DNA from: Acidipila rosea
GTDB lineage: Bacteria > Acidobacteriota > Terriglobia > Terriglobales > Acidobacteriaceae
NCBI RefSeq assembly: GCF_004339725.1
Contig: NZ_SMGK01000005.1
Coordinates: 275,717 to 339,716 of the forward strand
Reading direction: 5' to 3'
Length of the DNA: 64,000 nucleotides
Both the position numbers and the translations under genes were made by a program. Each line of letters opens with the position of its first letter. Positions within the stretch are counted from its first letter, which is position 1. A model generated the notes under the pieces. It ran no database searches. It was not told the origin of the DNA and saw only the letters and a program-made list of their open reading frames with translations. This document shows positions 25,501-34,079 of the stretch, in pieces.

Positions 25501-25669
25501 CAACGACCGCAGCAGCAAGGTGGCAAAGCTCAAAGCGCAGACCCGCAGCTATGGGGTGCTCGAAGGCAACAACACCCGTCCTCGGACGACGTATGTTGCG
25601 GAAGTGCTCAACGTAAACCAGGAACTCGCCGCGGCACTCGGCGAAGGCTCACCGCAGCAGAACGGGTAA
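22541..25669 (+). CDS. actB: Alternative Complex III subunit ActB, molybdopterin-enzyme-like/iron-sulfur protein
   Basis: A 1042-residue peripheral subunit fusing a molybdopterin-oxidoreductase-like domain (about residues 70-720) to a ferredoxin-like domain (about 790-1000). A twin-arginine motif (RRGFLKLAGASMALAG, about 73-88) followed by VVGC suggests Tat export and possibly lipidation. I see no obvious molybdenum ligand or N-terminal cluster motif, in keeping with ACIII, where this domain carries no cofactor. Four cysteine sets, CVGCNACIVSC, CQHCENAPCEQVCP, CVGTRYCSNNCP and CSYC with CQQACP, should bind three [4Fe-4S] clusters and one [3Fe-4S]. GAGG lies 10 nt before the ATG at 22541, which overlaps the actA stop by 4 bp; an ATG at 22532 is too close to that site. 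Confidence 0.95.
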   Translation: MSMLPEKENQNQMSASEPGQRLTLEEVRAKLKGQTGKKYWRSLDELADKPEFGEMLSREFPQQASEWIDPVTRRGFLKLAGASMALAGVVGCTKQPDEPIYPYIKQPEDLVLGRPVYFATAHPFPMGALPLLVKSDAYRPIKLDGNPEHPMAHGSSDAMTQGTLLALYDPDRSQHILYRGETRNWPVFQAAFRGMLADKKASGGGQGLYFLSATVTSPTLAAQWKKAQASYPNAKFLQYEPVNRDSAYAASKQAFGDYLDAQYKLDQANVILALDAEFLSGIVHPGFNKLAGDWAAKRKLDGTDEMNRLYAVESWTTTTGLKAEHRLALRASEVGPFAAAILAQLNGGAAPAGYSWTDEQQKYLAALVKDLKANAGKSVVIPGEQQTPEVHLAAIAINQALGNAGKTVVYTETVNPMPSIQGDDLKTLIADLNAGKVDWLVIMNTNPVYGAPVDLDFITAMSKAKHTVHLGQYLDETGNVAEWHINGAHYLESWSDARSYDGTVSIIQPMIDPLYGGKSEHDILQQMLDDPDTSAYGAVRATWKQQLSAKGDYEFNWRKALHDGFLADTAFPAKSVAAKNIAVNVSAPAAADSIEVIFRPDLNLYDGRYANVGWLQELPRPVTNLSWDNAAMMSYGTLDKLKVEESDVIEISVNGSKVLAPVLAVPGHADNVITLTLGQGRRNAGRVGSGMGFNAYDARTSSAPLIAANAQVKKTGNKFEFAVTKSHYIDHRAMYAGGDGSGTHSLEGNETLTRGIIRYATLDEFRKDPDFAHQGEGHDAPEPDTSMFASYRYDKNAWGMSIDMNSCVGCNACIVSCYAENNIAVVGRHQVKVGRNMQWLRIDTYFEGDLAAPRAHFQPMACQHCENAPCEQVCPVGATVHTPEGLNTMVYNRCVGTRYCSNNCPYKVRRFNFLLYSDYETESLKLMRNPDVTVRSRGVMEKCSYCVQRISAAKIAADKGNRQVRDGEIVTACQQACPTSAITFGNINDRSSKVAKLKAQTRSYGVLEGNNTRPRTTYVAEVLNVNQELAAALGEGSPQQNG

Positions 25670-25688
25670 CGAAGCTCAAGAGGCGAGT

Positions 25689-27110
25689 ATGGCAACCAAG
25701 GACGTCAAGATTAACGATCCGATGCGCGACCCGGTAACCGGCGAAAACCGGGTTATCGCGCCGGGACATACGCTCAGATCGGTCACGGAGAAGATCTCGC
25801 GGATCGTGCTCACCAGTCACACTCCGCTGGGGTGGTTCGGCGGCATCATGGTGGCGAGCGGCGTTGCGACGCTGCTGGCTATCTGCGTGACCTGGCTCTT
25901 CCTGCGCGGCGTCGGAATCTGGGGCATCACCCAGCCGGTGGCGTGGGGCTTTGCCATCATCAATTTTGTCTGGTGGATCGGTATCGGCCACGCGGGAACC
26001 CTGATCTCCGCCATTCTGCTGCTCTTCAAGCAGACCTGGCGTAACTCGATCAATCGCTTTGCCGAGGCAATGACCCTCTTTGCGGTGGTCTGCGCCGGAA
26101 TGTTCCCCTTGATTCACGTCGGACGTCCGTGGCTTGGATACTGGCTTTTCCCTTATCCGAATACGATGAACGTCTGGCCGCAGTTCCGTTCGCCGCTGCT
26201 GTGGGACGTCTTTGCCGTCTCGACGTACGCGACCATTTCGGTGGTTTTCTGGTACATCGGCCTGGTTCCGGACTTTGGCACGATGCGCGACCGGGCGAAG
26301 TCGAAGGTGGGTCAGTATATCTACGGCATGGTTTCCCTCGGATGGCGCGGCTCGGTGCGTCACTGGGTTCGCTATGAAACGGCGTCCCTGCTGCTGGCCG
26401 GACTGGCCACGCCGCTGGTGCTCTCAGTGCATACGGTCATCAGCTTCGATTTCGCGGTGGCCCTGTTGCCCGGGTGGCACACCACGATTTTCCCGCCATA
26501 CTTCGTAGCAGGCGCCATCTACTCCGGCTTCGCCATGGTGATCACGCTGGCGGTTCCGATCCGCAAGTTTTATCACCTCGAAGACATGATCACCATTCGC
26601 CACATAGAGAATATGGGCAAGGTGATGCTGACCACCGGACTCATCGTGGCCTATGGCTATTCGATGGAAGTCTTCATGGCGTGGTACTCGGCAAGCCACT
26701 GGGAATACTTCATGATGTGGAACCGCATGTTCGGGCCGATGGGATGGTCTTACTGGGTTCTCATCACCTGCAATATCGCTCTTCCGCAGTTGCTGTGGCT
26801 GCGAGCCTGGCGCAGAAGCCCGTCCCTGATGTTCCTGATGTCGCTGATCGTGAACACGGGTATGTGGTTTGAGCGTTTCGTGATTGTCGTTACCAGCCTT
26901 ACGCGCGACTACCTTCCATCCTCGTGGGGAACCTACAAGGCAACCCGTTGGGACTACGGAACGTTTGTCGGCACCCTGGGGCTTTTCACTGTTCTGTTCT
27001 TCTTATTTATCCGCTTCGTACCTATGATTCCGATGCAGGAAATCAAAGTCCTGCTGCCGCAATCCAAGGTGCGGGAAGAAGCGGAACCACTGCCGGAGGC
27101 AGGTGACTAA
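25689..27110 (+). CDS. actC: Alternative Complex III subunit ActC, NrfD/PsrC-like membrane protein
   Basis: Large quinol-binding membrane subunit, 473 residues with about ten helices. The NrfD/PsrC-type features include GWFGGIMVASGVATLLAICVTWLF, FVWWIGIGHAGTLISAILLL, FPLIHVGRPWLGYWLFPYPN and the late block SLIVNTGMWFERFVIVVTSL. Histidines and acidic residues in these helices are the likely quinone and proton-path sites. A good AGAGGCGAG ribosome site stands 18 bp after the actB stop. The stop TAA shares its last A with the actD ATG, indicating translational coupling. Confidence 0.95.
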   Translation: MATKDVKINDPMRDPVTGENRVIAPGHTLRSVTEKISRIVLTSHTPLGWFGGIMVASGVATLLAICVTWLFLRGVGIWGITQPVAWGFAIINFVWWIGIGHAGTLISAILLLFKQTWRNSINRFAEAMTLFAVVCAGMFPLIHVGRPWLGYWLFPYPNTMNVWPQFRSPLLWDVFAVSTYATISVVFWYIGLVPDFGTMRDRAKSKVGQYIYGMVSLGWRGSVRHWVRYETASLLLAGLATPLVLSVHTVISFDFAVALLPGWHTTIFPPYFVAGAIYSGFAMVITLAVPIRKFYHLEDMITIRHIENMGKVMLTTGLIVAYGYSMEVFMAWYSASHWEYFMMWNRMFGPMGWSYWVLITCNIALPQLLWLRAWRRSPSLMFLMSLIVNTGMWFERFVIVVTSLTRDYLPSSWGTYKATRWDYGTFVGTLGLFTVLFFLFIRFVPMIPMQEIKVLLPQSKVREEAEPLPEAGD

Positions 27111-27652
27111 TGCCTGTACGTGAAGGAACATACGGATTACTGGCGGAGTTCGATACTCCTGGAGAACTGGTGAGAGCCGCGAAGGCTGCTTACGGCTCCG
27201 GCTGGCGTCGCCTGGACTGCTACACGCCTTATCCACTTGAAGAGGCAGCTGAAGCCATCGGTTTTCACCGCGATGAAGTTTCGCTTGTCTGCCTCCTCGG
27301 GGGGCTGCTGGGATTGGCGGCCATGTATGGCCTGGAAACCTGGATCTCGGTCTGGGGTTATCCCTTGAATATCGGTGGAAGGCCCTACTACTCATGGGTA
27401 GCCTTTATGATCCCCGCCTACGAGTGGACGATTCTCTATGCCGGGCTGTCGGCGGCCTTCGGCATGCTGGCCATGTGTGGTTTGCCGTCGCTCTATCACC
27501 CGCTCTTCAATGCGCCGAATTTCCGCAACGGCGCGACGAATGACAAGTTCTTCCTCTGCCTTGAGGCCGATGATCCGAAGTTTGTTCTGGACGAGGCGCG
27601 CAAGTTCCTCGAAGATCAAAGCCCTGTTTCCGTAGTGGAGGTGGAGTATTAA
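27110..27652 (+). CDS. actD: Alternative Complex III subunit ActD (DUF3341)
   Basis: A 180-residue membrane subunit matching DUF3341. It opens with a short soluble domain (YGLLAEFDTPGELVRAAKAA...RRLDCYTPYPLEEAAEAIG), then two helices (about residues 62-80 and 104-125), with GYPLNIGGRPYYSWVAFMIPAYEWTIL between them. The tail includes DKFFLCLEADDPKF. ActD contacts ActC and ActF and has no cofactor. The start overlaps the actC stop by one base; actE begins 4 bp after the stop. Confidence 0.94.
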   Translation: MPVREGTYGLLAEFDTPGELVRAAKAAYGSGWRRLDCYTPYPLEEAAEAIGFHRDEVSLVCLLGGLLGLAAMYGLETWISVWGYPLNIGGRPYYSWVAFMIPAYEWTILYAGLSAAFGMLAMCGLPSLYHPLFNAPNFRNGATNDKFFLCLEADDPKFVLDEARKFLEDQSPVSVVEVEY

Positions 27653-27656
27653 TCCG

Positions 27657-28445
27657 ATGAACCGAATCCGCTCGGAAGCTGCGCGCCACGGCGTGGCGCT
27701 GGCAGCGTTAGCAGCCATCTCTCTGCTTGCCGGTTGCAGGCAGGACATGCATAACCAGCCGAAATTCATTCCCCAGCGCGGGACTACCTTCTTCGCAGAT
27801 GGGCGCTCGGTACGCCCCCAGGTGACCGAGACTGTCGCCCGGGGCCAGCTTGACGAAGATCAGTATTTCTATACCGGTCTGAAAGATGGCAAAGAGCAGA
27901 ACCTGATGCCGTTTCCGGTGACCATGCAGGTTATGGAGCGCGGACAGGAACGCTTCAACATCTACTGCACCCCGTGCCACTCCCGCGTGGGAAACGGGGA
28001 CGGAATGATTGTTCAGCGCGGCTATAAGCCGGCGGGCAATTATCATGGCGCGCGGCTGATGGCGAAGCCTCTGAGCCATTTCTTCTATGTTATGACGAAT
28101 GGCTACGGTGCTATGCCTGACTACTCGGCACAGCTGACCCCGGCAGACCGTTGGGCAGTGGCAGCCTATATTCGCGCGCTGCAGTTGAGCCAGGCCGCTA
28201 CGACCAAGGACGTTCCAGCGGGTGCTCAGGTCGGCGATCTCACGAATATTGCAGAGAGCGAAGGATATCCGGCGAGCTATGCGGGTCCGTGGCCTCTGCC
28301 CGAGACCACCTATGTGGAGGCCAATCCGCGCAGCGGGCTGGCGGCCGGAGCCCCGGTCCACAGTCCAAATCCTCCGGCGACGAAGAACATGCCCATGACG
28401 AAAACTACCAAAGGCGAAACGATGCCGCCGAGCGGAGCAAGGTAA
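27657..28445 (+). CDS. actE: Alternative Complex III subunit ActE, monohaem cytochrome c lipoprotein
   Basis: A 262-residue periplasmic cytochrome. The N-terminus is a lipoprotein signal ending in LLAGC (Cys about residue 24). The haem-c motif is CTPCH within FNIYCTPCHSRVGNGDGMIVQRG, and the distal Met is probably in NGYGAMPDYSAQLTPADRWAVAAYIRALQ, a typical class I cytochrome c end. It likely passes electrons from ACIII to the CoxB haem domain. The C-terminal 70 residues are Pro/Ala/Lys-rich and look unstructured. It begins 4 bp after actD and ends 1 bp before actF. Confidence 0.94.
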   Translation: MNRIRSEAARHGVALAALAAISLLAGCRQDMHNQPKFIPQRGTTFFADGRSVRPQVTETVARGQLDEDQYFYTGLKDGKEQNLMPFPVTMQVMERGQERFNIYCTPCHSRVGNGDGMIVQRGYKPAGNYHGARLMAKPLSHFFYVMTNGYGAMPDYSAQLTPADRWAVAAYIRALQLSQAATTKDVPAGAQVGDLTNIAESEGYPASYAGPWPLPETTYVEANPRSGLAAGAPVHSPNPPATKNMPMTKTTKGETMPPSGAR

Positions 28446-28446
28446 G

Positions 28447-29727
28447 ATGGCACATCACGCAAACACCCTGCCTCATGAACTCGATGCTCCGGCTTTTGTA
28501 GACGCGTGGCGGACGCGCGCACTTATTACGGGTGCAATTGCCTCCGTTCTGGGTATAGCCATGGGCTTCCTGGCCCATGATGACTGGGAACACTTTTTCC
28601 GCTCCTGGCTGCTTGGCTTCATCATCTGCTTCGGCTTCTGCATCGGCGGTATGGCGATGCTGATGGTGCAGTACCTGTCGGGGGGCAAGTGGGGTCTTCT
28701 GATCCGCCGATCGCTCGAGGCGATGACCCGGACGTTGCCGCTGGTGTTCCTGATGTTCCTGCCGGTGGGTATCTTCGGTGCGAGCCTCAAGAAGCTCTAT
28801 ATCTGGGCGAGGTACCCCAATACTGAAGATGCTTTGCGTCATCACCTGATCAACGCAGAGCAGGCTCATGCCATTGCCTTCAAGAAGCCCATGCTGAATG
28901 TGGTCAGCTTCTGGTGGGTATCGCTTCTTTGCTTCGCGATCTGGGCGGTCTACACCTTCTTCCTGAATCGCTGGTCGCTGCAGCGGGATGCTGATACCGC
29001 ACCTAATGTGCCCTACTGGCAGACCAAGTTCGAGAACATCAGCGGCTTCGGAGTTCTGCTCTACTCCATCCTGCTCACGGCCGGAGCTATCTACTGGGTA
29101 ATGTCGCTGGACCCGACCTGGTACTCAACCGTATATGGTCTGCAGTTTCTTGTCGGCCAGGGTTACGGGGTGCTCGCACTGGTGATTCTGACGCTGATCG
29201 GGCTTTCAAAGGCGGAGCCGATGAAGACGGTCTTCCGCATCACCGAGCAGCACGATCTCGGCAAGCTCTGCTTCGCCTTCACGATGCTGAACATCTATCT
29301 TGCCTTCGCGGCTTTCCTGATTATCTGGTCAGGTAACTCGCCGGAAGAGATTCCCTGGTTCCTCGATCGCATCCGTGGTGGCTGGGGCGTGATTGCTACG
29401 CTCGACGTGATGTTTCATTGGCTGCTTCCCTTCACCCTGCTGCTTTCACGCGATTTGAAGCGTATCAAGAGCCGGCTGAAGGTGGTCTGCTACATCATGA
29501 TCTTCGCCCGCTGCTGGGATATGTTCTGGCTGATCGAGCCCAACTTTGCCGATGCCCGCCGGAACCTGCACATGAGCATCGGAATTCTGGAGTACTGCGT
29601 CGTCCCCGTCGCGCTGATCGCCTTCTGGATGGCTTATTACTTTACCCAGTTGAAGCAGCGGCCGCTGGTGGCCACCAACGATCCGCACCTGGCGGAGATA
29701 CTGGAGCCTGAACATGCCCACGCATAA
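28447..29727 (+). CDS. actF: Alternative Complex III subunit ActF, second NrfD-like membrane protein
   Basis: A 426-residue polytopic membrane protein with about ten helices, paralogous in fold to ActC. Recognisable blocks are FLAHDDWEHFFRSWLLGFIICFGFCIGGMAMLMVQYLSGGKWG (first helices), TWYSTVYGLQFLVGQGYGVLALVILTLIGL and FTMLNIYLAFAAFLIIWSGNSPEEIPWFLDR. These match the quinol:cytochrome c oxidoreductase subunit annotated as ActF. It starts 1 bp after actE with GGAGCAAGG upstream. The last 14 bp overlap the next gene. Confidence 0.94.
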   Translation: MAHHANTLPHELDAPAFVDAWRTRALITGAIASVLGIAMGFLAHDDWEHFFRSWLLGFIICFGFCIGGMAMLMVQYLSGGKWGLLIRRSLEAMTRTLPLVFLMFLPVGIFGASLKKLYIWARYPNTEDALRHHLINAEQAHAIAFKKPMLNVVSFWWVSLLCFAIWAVYTFFLNRWSLQRDADTAPNVPYWQTKFENISGFGVLLYSILLTAGAIYWVMSLDPTWYSTVYGLQFLVGQGYGVLALVILTLIGLSKAEPMKTVFRITEQHDLGKLCFAFTMLNIYLAFAAFLIIWSGNSPEEIPWFLDRIRGGWGVIATLDVMFHWLLPFTLLLSRDLKRIKSRLKVVCYIMIFARCWDMFWLIEPNFADARRNLHMSIGILEYCVVPVALIAFWMAYYFTQLKQRPLVATNDPHLAEILEPEHAHA

Positions 29728-30346
29728 CGAGCATGAGTCGCATAATAAGCCGGGGTCGGTCCGGGAAGGCTTTGAAGTCACCGATGTCAACACGCCTGGC
29801 GTCGTCGTCTTCCTGATTGCCATGGCCGTGTCGGTAGGAGTGTTTTTTGTCTTCTGCTACGGCATGGGGAAGGTTATCAACAATGCGCTGATCAAGCGAG
29901 ATGGTCCGCCTAACAAGTGGAACCAATTCAATATGCCGGGTGCAGCTCCGCGGAACATGGAATCCAACCCAGCTCTCCAGCAGCAGCAGCTCCACGCCCT
30001 GACGCAGCGCTTTCCCACTCCGCGCCTGCAACTGGACGACGGAAACCAGGATGTAGCCGATCTGCATGCCCGGGAAGATCTGCTGCTTGAGCACTATAGC
30101 TGGATTGACCAGTCCAAGGGCACGGTCCGTATTCCAATAGAGCGGGCCATGCAGTTAATCGTGGAGCGAGGATTGCCGGTTGCGCCGGCAGCACAGCCCT
30201 CCGAGCCGCTGATGACGGGAGATGCCAAGCCTGTCGTGCCGATGCCTCTAACGGACGGATTTGCCCGAACGGCTTATGAGCAGCAGGAGCAGGGGCCGTC
30301 CAGGGAGCCGGGAGAACAGGCTTCCACCAAGGCTAATAACCACTGA
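29714..30346 (+). CDS. Unassigned membrane protein encoded between actF and sco
   Basis: A 210-residue protein with a single membrane helix (about residues 30-55, VVVFLIAMAVSVGVFFVFCYGMGKV) and a roughly 150-residue hydrophilic C-terminal part. Within it, HYSWIDQSKGTVRIPIERAM (about 127-146) followed by QLIVERGLPV resembles a motif I recall from small proteins in oxidase-assembly clusters of Acidobacteria and relatives. No haem, iron-sulfur or copper ligand motif is evident. It overlaps actF by 14 bp with GGAG upstream, so it is translated as part of the operon. It could be a structural subunit of the ACIII-oxidase supercomplex or an assembly factor; neither is shown. Confidence 0.85.
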   Translation: MPTHNEHESHNKPGSVREGFEVTDVNTPGVVVFLIAMAVSVGVFFVFCYGMGKVINNALIKRDGPPNKWNQFNMPGAAPRNMESNPALQQQQLHALTQRFPTPRLQLDDGNQDVADLHAREDLLLEHYSWIDQSKGTVRIPIERAMQLIVERGLPVAPAAQPSEPLMTGDAKPVVPMPLTDGFARTAYEQQEQGPSREPGEQASTKANNH

Positions 30347-30429
30347 GCACATTTGTTGAGCGGCCAAAAGCCGCCCGTGGCAGAAAACCACGCGCGCGTT
30401 AGCATGAATACATGAGATACAGGGACAGA

Positions 30430-31326
30430 ATGCAGGCTTTCACACCAATCCGGACTCGAATAGCAGCATGTCTGGGCCTGCTCCTGTTCGCAATTTGCAG
30501 CGCCGCGCCTGCACAGGTCTCGGATTATGGCCAGAAGCAGATGGGAGATCCGGCGCGCGATCATCTGCCCAGCGTGCTCGGGAAGGTTTCCATCACGCAG
30601 AAGCTGAATACCCAGGTTCCGCTCGATGAGACCTTTCGGGATGAAACCGGCAAGACGGTCAAGCTGGGCGACTACTTCGGTAGGCGACCTGTCATCCTGG
30701 CTCTCGTGTATTACAGCTGCCCCATCCTCTGTTCGGAAGAGCTGGAAGGACTGGTCGGGGCGCTGGAGATGGTCAAGTTCGACCCAGGCAAGGATTTTAA
30801 TGTCGTCGTGGTGAGCATTGATCCAAGCGAGACTCCGGAGCTGGCGGCAAAAAAGAAGGCCTATTACCTGCAGCGTTACGGCAGGCCGGGAACGGGAGAT
30901 GGCTTCCATTTTCTTACCGGCCAGGAACCTGCAATCAGGGCACTGGCTGCGGCGACAGGCTTCGGATACACCAGAGTGCAGGGACCGGACGGCAAGCTCA
31001 ACCAGTTCGCGCACGCCAGCTCGATTGAATTGCTGACTCCTGAAGGAAAGATATCTCAGTATTACCTCGGCGTGGAGTATTCTCCACGAGACATTCAGCT
31101 TGGACTGGTCGAGGCGTCGCACAACAAAATCGGTACGCCGGTTGATGACATTCTGACCTATTGCTACCGGTATGATCCGCAGCGGAACCGCCGCAGCCTG
31201 GTCGTGGCGAGGATCGTACAGGCCGGTTGTCTGATGACCATGCTTGCACTGGGCAGTTTTATGGTAGTGAACTTCCGCCGCGACATACGCGCAGGCGGGC
31301 ATAGCGGGACTAGAGCGAACGGATAA
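30430..31326 (+). CDS. SCO1/SenC family copper chaperone for oxidase assembly
   Basis: Thioredoxin-fold protein that loads copper into the CuA site of CoxB. A signal peptide (RIAACLGLLLFAICSAAPAQ) is followed by the SCO domain with the copper-binding YYSCPILCSEELEGL and the conserved His in NQFAHASSIELLTPEG. A C-terminal membrane helix (QAGCLMTMLALGSFMVVNF) anchors it. I chose the ATG at 30430, which has AGGGA upstream; an ATG at 30412 without a ribosome site would add six residues. It lies about 80 bp after the unassigned gene and immediately before coxB, consistent with its assembly role. Confidence 0.93.
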   Translation: MQAFTPIRTRIAACLGLLLFAICSAAPAQVSDYGQKQMGDPARDHLPSVLGKVSITQKLNTQVPLDETFRDETGKTVKLGDYFGRRPVILALVYYSCPILCSEELEGLVGALEMVKFDPGKDFNVVVVSIDPSETPELAAKKKAYYLQRYGRPGTGDGFHFLTGQEPAIRALAAATGFGYTRVQGPDGKLNQFAHASSIELLTPEGKISQYYLGVEYSPRDIQLGLVEASHNKIGTPVDDILTYCYRYDPQRNRRSLVVARIVQAGCLMTMLALGSFMVVNFRRDIRAGGHSGTRANG

Positions 31327-31335
31327 AAGGCAACG

Positions 31336-32412
31336 ATGCACATAATCAGTCCAGTACTTTGGGAATTTCTCGTTAATTGGCTAACGCACTTCGCGCTGTT
31401 TCCGCCCGAGGCCTCCGGAATTGCGCCTTATACAGATGCGCTCTATTTCTTTCTCGTAGGGATCTCGCTGACAGGCCTGGTGATCGTGGGGCTGCTGGTT
31501 GGCCTCTTTTCGGTCAAGTACCGGAAGGAAAAGCATCCTGAAGCGGTCCAGATCGAAGGATCGACGCTCCTCGAGGCAACATGGACGATTATTCCTCTTG
31601 CCCTGTTCATGATCGCCTTTGTCTGGGGCGCCTTGCTGTACTTCCGTATCTATACGCCTCCGACCAATGCCATGAATATCTATGTGGTCGGCAAGCAGTG
31701 GATGTGGAAGGCTGAGCATCCGGGCGGGCAGCATGAAATCAATGCCCTCCATATCCCGATCAACAAGCCGGTGCAGCTCACCCTGATTTCACAGGACGTC
31801 TTCCATAGCTTCTCGATCCCGGCGTTTCGCGTGAAGCGCGAGGCGATTCCAGGACGTTACACGACGGTCTGGTTTGAGGCGACAAAGACCGGCGAGTATC
31901 ATCTTTTCTGTACGCAGTACTGCGGCACGTTGCACTCGGCCATGATCGGGACGATTTACGCCATGACGCCGGATGACTACCAGGCATGGACCGCCGGCTC
32001 GACCAGCGGAACGTCGCTGGCCCAGAACGGGGAGCGGCTCTTTGCCAGCCTCGGCTGCAACTCCTGCCACTCCGGCGCGGCCACGGCGCGCGGGCCGAAC
32101 CTGGCGGCAGCCTATGGAAGCAAGATTCAGATGTCGAACGGCAGCTATGTCACGGTGGACGATGCCTTTCTCCGTAACGCCATCCTGAATCCGACGATGA
32201 ACCAGGTTGCGGGTTATGCCCCGATCATGCCAACGTACCAGGGACAAGTCAGCGAGGATGGCCTGATTGATCTGGTCGAGTACATCAAGAACCTCAATTC
32301 CAATTATCGTGTTCAGCAGACGTTGAATACGAGTCAGGTCCAGACCCCGTCGCCTGCCATGCCGGGGACTTCTGGTTCAGCAAATGCCGGGCAGGGGATG
32401 GTGAAGCAATGA
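31336..32412 (+). CDS. coxB: Cytochrome c oxidase subunit II with fused haem c domain (caa3 type)
   Basis: A 358-residue subunit. Two N-terminal membrane helices (about residues 32-55 and 78-100) are followed by a cupredoxin domain. Its CuA ligands are the His in [11 protein letters not shown] and Cys192, Cys196, His200 and Met203 in [13 protein letters not shown] cytochrome c domain follows with Cys241, Cys244 and His245 (CNSCH) and a likely distal Met in [12 protein letters not shown]. The C-terminal 35 residues are Ser/Pro/Gly-rich. Fusion of haem c marks a caa3 oxidase, which can accept electrons directly from ActE. AAAGGC precedes the ATG; the stop overlaps coxA by 4 bp. Confidence 0.96.
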   Translation: MHIISPVLWEFLVNWLTHFALFPPEASGIAPYTDALYFFLVGISLTGLVIVGLLVGLFSVKYRKEKHPEAVQIEGSTLLEATWTIIPLALFMIAFVWGALLYFRIYTPPTNAMNIYVVGKQWMWKAEHPGGQHEINALHIPINKPVQLTLISQDVFHSFSIPAFRVKREAIPGRYTTVWFEATKTGEYHLFCTQYCGTLHSAMIGTIYAMTPDDYQAWTAGSTSGTSLAQNGERLFASLGCNSCHSGAATARGPNLAAAYGSKIQMSNGSYVTVDDAFLRNAILNPTMNQVAGYAPIMPTYQGQVSEDGLIDLVEYIKNLNSNYRVQQTLNTSQVQTPSPAMPGTSGSANAGQGMVKQ

Positions 32413-34079
32413 GCACAGCGAGTACAATCGTCAAGCTCCCTCCGCAAGAGGGCGCCACTCTACCGAAAAAGTCCTATCTCAACAGCGAGTACGGGCTGAA
32501 AAGCTGGCTGTTGACAGGAGATCACAAGAGGATTGCCATCCTCTATCTGATCTCGATCACATTCATGTTTTTCGTCGGTGGCGCGATGGCTGGCCTTATC
32601 CGGCTGGAACTGCTGACGCCACAATCAGATCTGATGGCTACGGATACCTATAACAAGGTATTCAGCATGCACGGGATAGTGATGGTCTTCCTGTTCCTGG
32701 TGCCGTCAGTGCCAGCCACGATAGGGAACTTCCTCATTCCAATCATGATCGGGGCCAAGGACCTCGCCTTCCCCAAGATCAACCTGCTGAGTTGGTATCT
32801 CTATCTTGCGGGAGCAGCCTTTACTATTGCGGCGATGGTTCTTGGCGGCGTCGATACCGGCTGGACATTTACGACTCCACTCAGTACTCACTATCTGAAT
32901 ACACATGTGGTGACCGCAGGCCTCGGCATTTTCATTGCAGGCTTCTCGTCCATCTTTACCGGTCTCAATTTTATCGTGACCATTCATCGCATGCGCGCCC
33001 CGGGCATGACCTGGTTCCGGCTGCCGCTCTTTATCTGGTCGCACTATGCAGCCTCCATTCTCATGGTGCTGGGAACCCCGGTACTGGCTATCTCGCTGGT
33101 GCTGGTCATTCTTGAGCGCACGATCGGCATTGGAATCTTTGACCCGACCAAGGGTGGCGATCCGCTTCTCTTCCAGCATCTCTTCTGGTTCTACTCTCAT
33201 CCGGCCGTGTACATCATGATCCTCCCGGGTATGGGTGTGATTTCCGAGGTTATCTCGACCTTCTCCCGCAAGCGAGTCTTTGGCTATACAGCGGTCGCAT
33301 TCTCCTCTGTTGCTATTGCGGTGTTCGGCTTCTTTGTTTGGGAACATCACATGTTCATCATGGGTGTTTCAAACTACTCGGCACTCGTGTTCTCGCTCCT
33401 GACCATGCTGGTCGCCGTCCCGACAGCCATCAAGATATTCAACTGGTCGGCAACCCTTTATAAGGGATCGATCACCTTTGAAACGCCGATGCTCTACGCG
33501 TTCGGCTTCCTGGGCCTTGTAACCATCGGCGGTATGACCGGTGTTTTCCTCGGTTCGATGGGCATGGATATCCATCTCACCGAAACCTATTTCATCGTGG
33601 CTCACTTCCACTTTGTGATGGTCGGCGGCATGCTCATGGCCTACCTCTCCGGGATTCACTTCTGGTGGCCTAAGATGACCGGCCGCATGTATCCGGAGCA
33701 AGTGTCCAAGCTGGCGGCTCTAACTACCTTCATCGGGTTCATCCTCACCTTCTTCCCGCAGTTCATCCTGGGCTATCTGGGTATGCCGCGTCGCTATGCA
33801 GCCTATCCGCCGGAGTTTCAGGTGCTGAATGTGTTGTCGACAGCGGGTGCGACGGTGCTTGGCATCGGCTATCTGTTGCCGATGCTGTACATGACGTGGT
33901 CGCTCAAATACGGCAAGATTGCCGGGGCCAACCCATGGCAGGCGACTGGTCTTGAATGGCAGATCCAGTCTCCGCCGTTGACTGAGAACTTTCTAGAAAC
34001 TCCTATCGTGGACCACGAGGCCTACGACTACGAATGGCTTGCAAATAAGACTCAACACGAGGTCCAGACCGTTGGATAG
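32409..34079 (+). CDS. coxA: Cytochrome c oxidase subunit I, A2-type haem-copper oxidase
   Basis: Catalytic subunit (556 residues, about 12 helices) reducing oxygen and pumping protons. The haem a ligand region is [13 protein letters not shown]. CuB ligands are His264 in FYSHPAVY, crosslinked Tyr268, and the HH pair in WEHHMF. The haem a and a3 ligands are in [11 protein letters not shown]. The D-channel glutamate found as HPEVY in A1 enzymes is replaced by Ala266, preceded by Tyr262-Ser263. This YS signature defines A2 oxidases, for example those of Rhodothermus and Thermus caa3. It overlaps coxB by 4 bp and overlaps the start of coxC. Confidence 0.97.
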   Translation: MSTASTIVKLPPQEGATLPKKSYLNSEYGLKSWLLTGDHKRIAILYLISITFMFFVGGAMAGLIRLELLTPQSDLMATDTYNKVFSMHGIVMVFLFLVPSVPATIGNFLIPIMIGAKDLAFPKINLLSWYLYLAGAAFTIAAMVLGGVDTGWTFTTPLSTHYLNTHVVTAGLGIFIAGFSSIFTGLNFIVTIHRMRAPGMTWFRLPLFIWSHYAASILMVLGTPVLAISLVLVILERTIGIGIFDPTKGGDPLLFQHLFWFYSHPAVYIMILPGMGVISEVISTFSRKRVFGYTAVAFSSVAIAVFGFFVWEHHMFIMGVSNYSALVFSLLTMLVAVPTAIKIFNWSATLYKGSITFETPMLYAFGFLGLVTIGGMTGVFLGSMGMDIHLTETYFIVAHFHFVMVGGMLMAYLSGIHFWWPKMTGRMYPEQVSKLAALTTFIGFILTFFPQFILGYLGMPRRYAAYPPEFQVLNVLSTAGATVLGIGYLLPMLYMTWSLKYGKIAGANPWQATGLEWQIQSPPLTENFLETPIVDHEAYDYEWLANKTQHEVQTVG

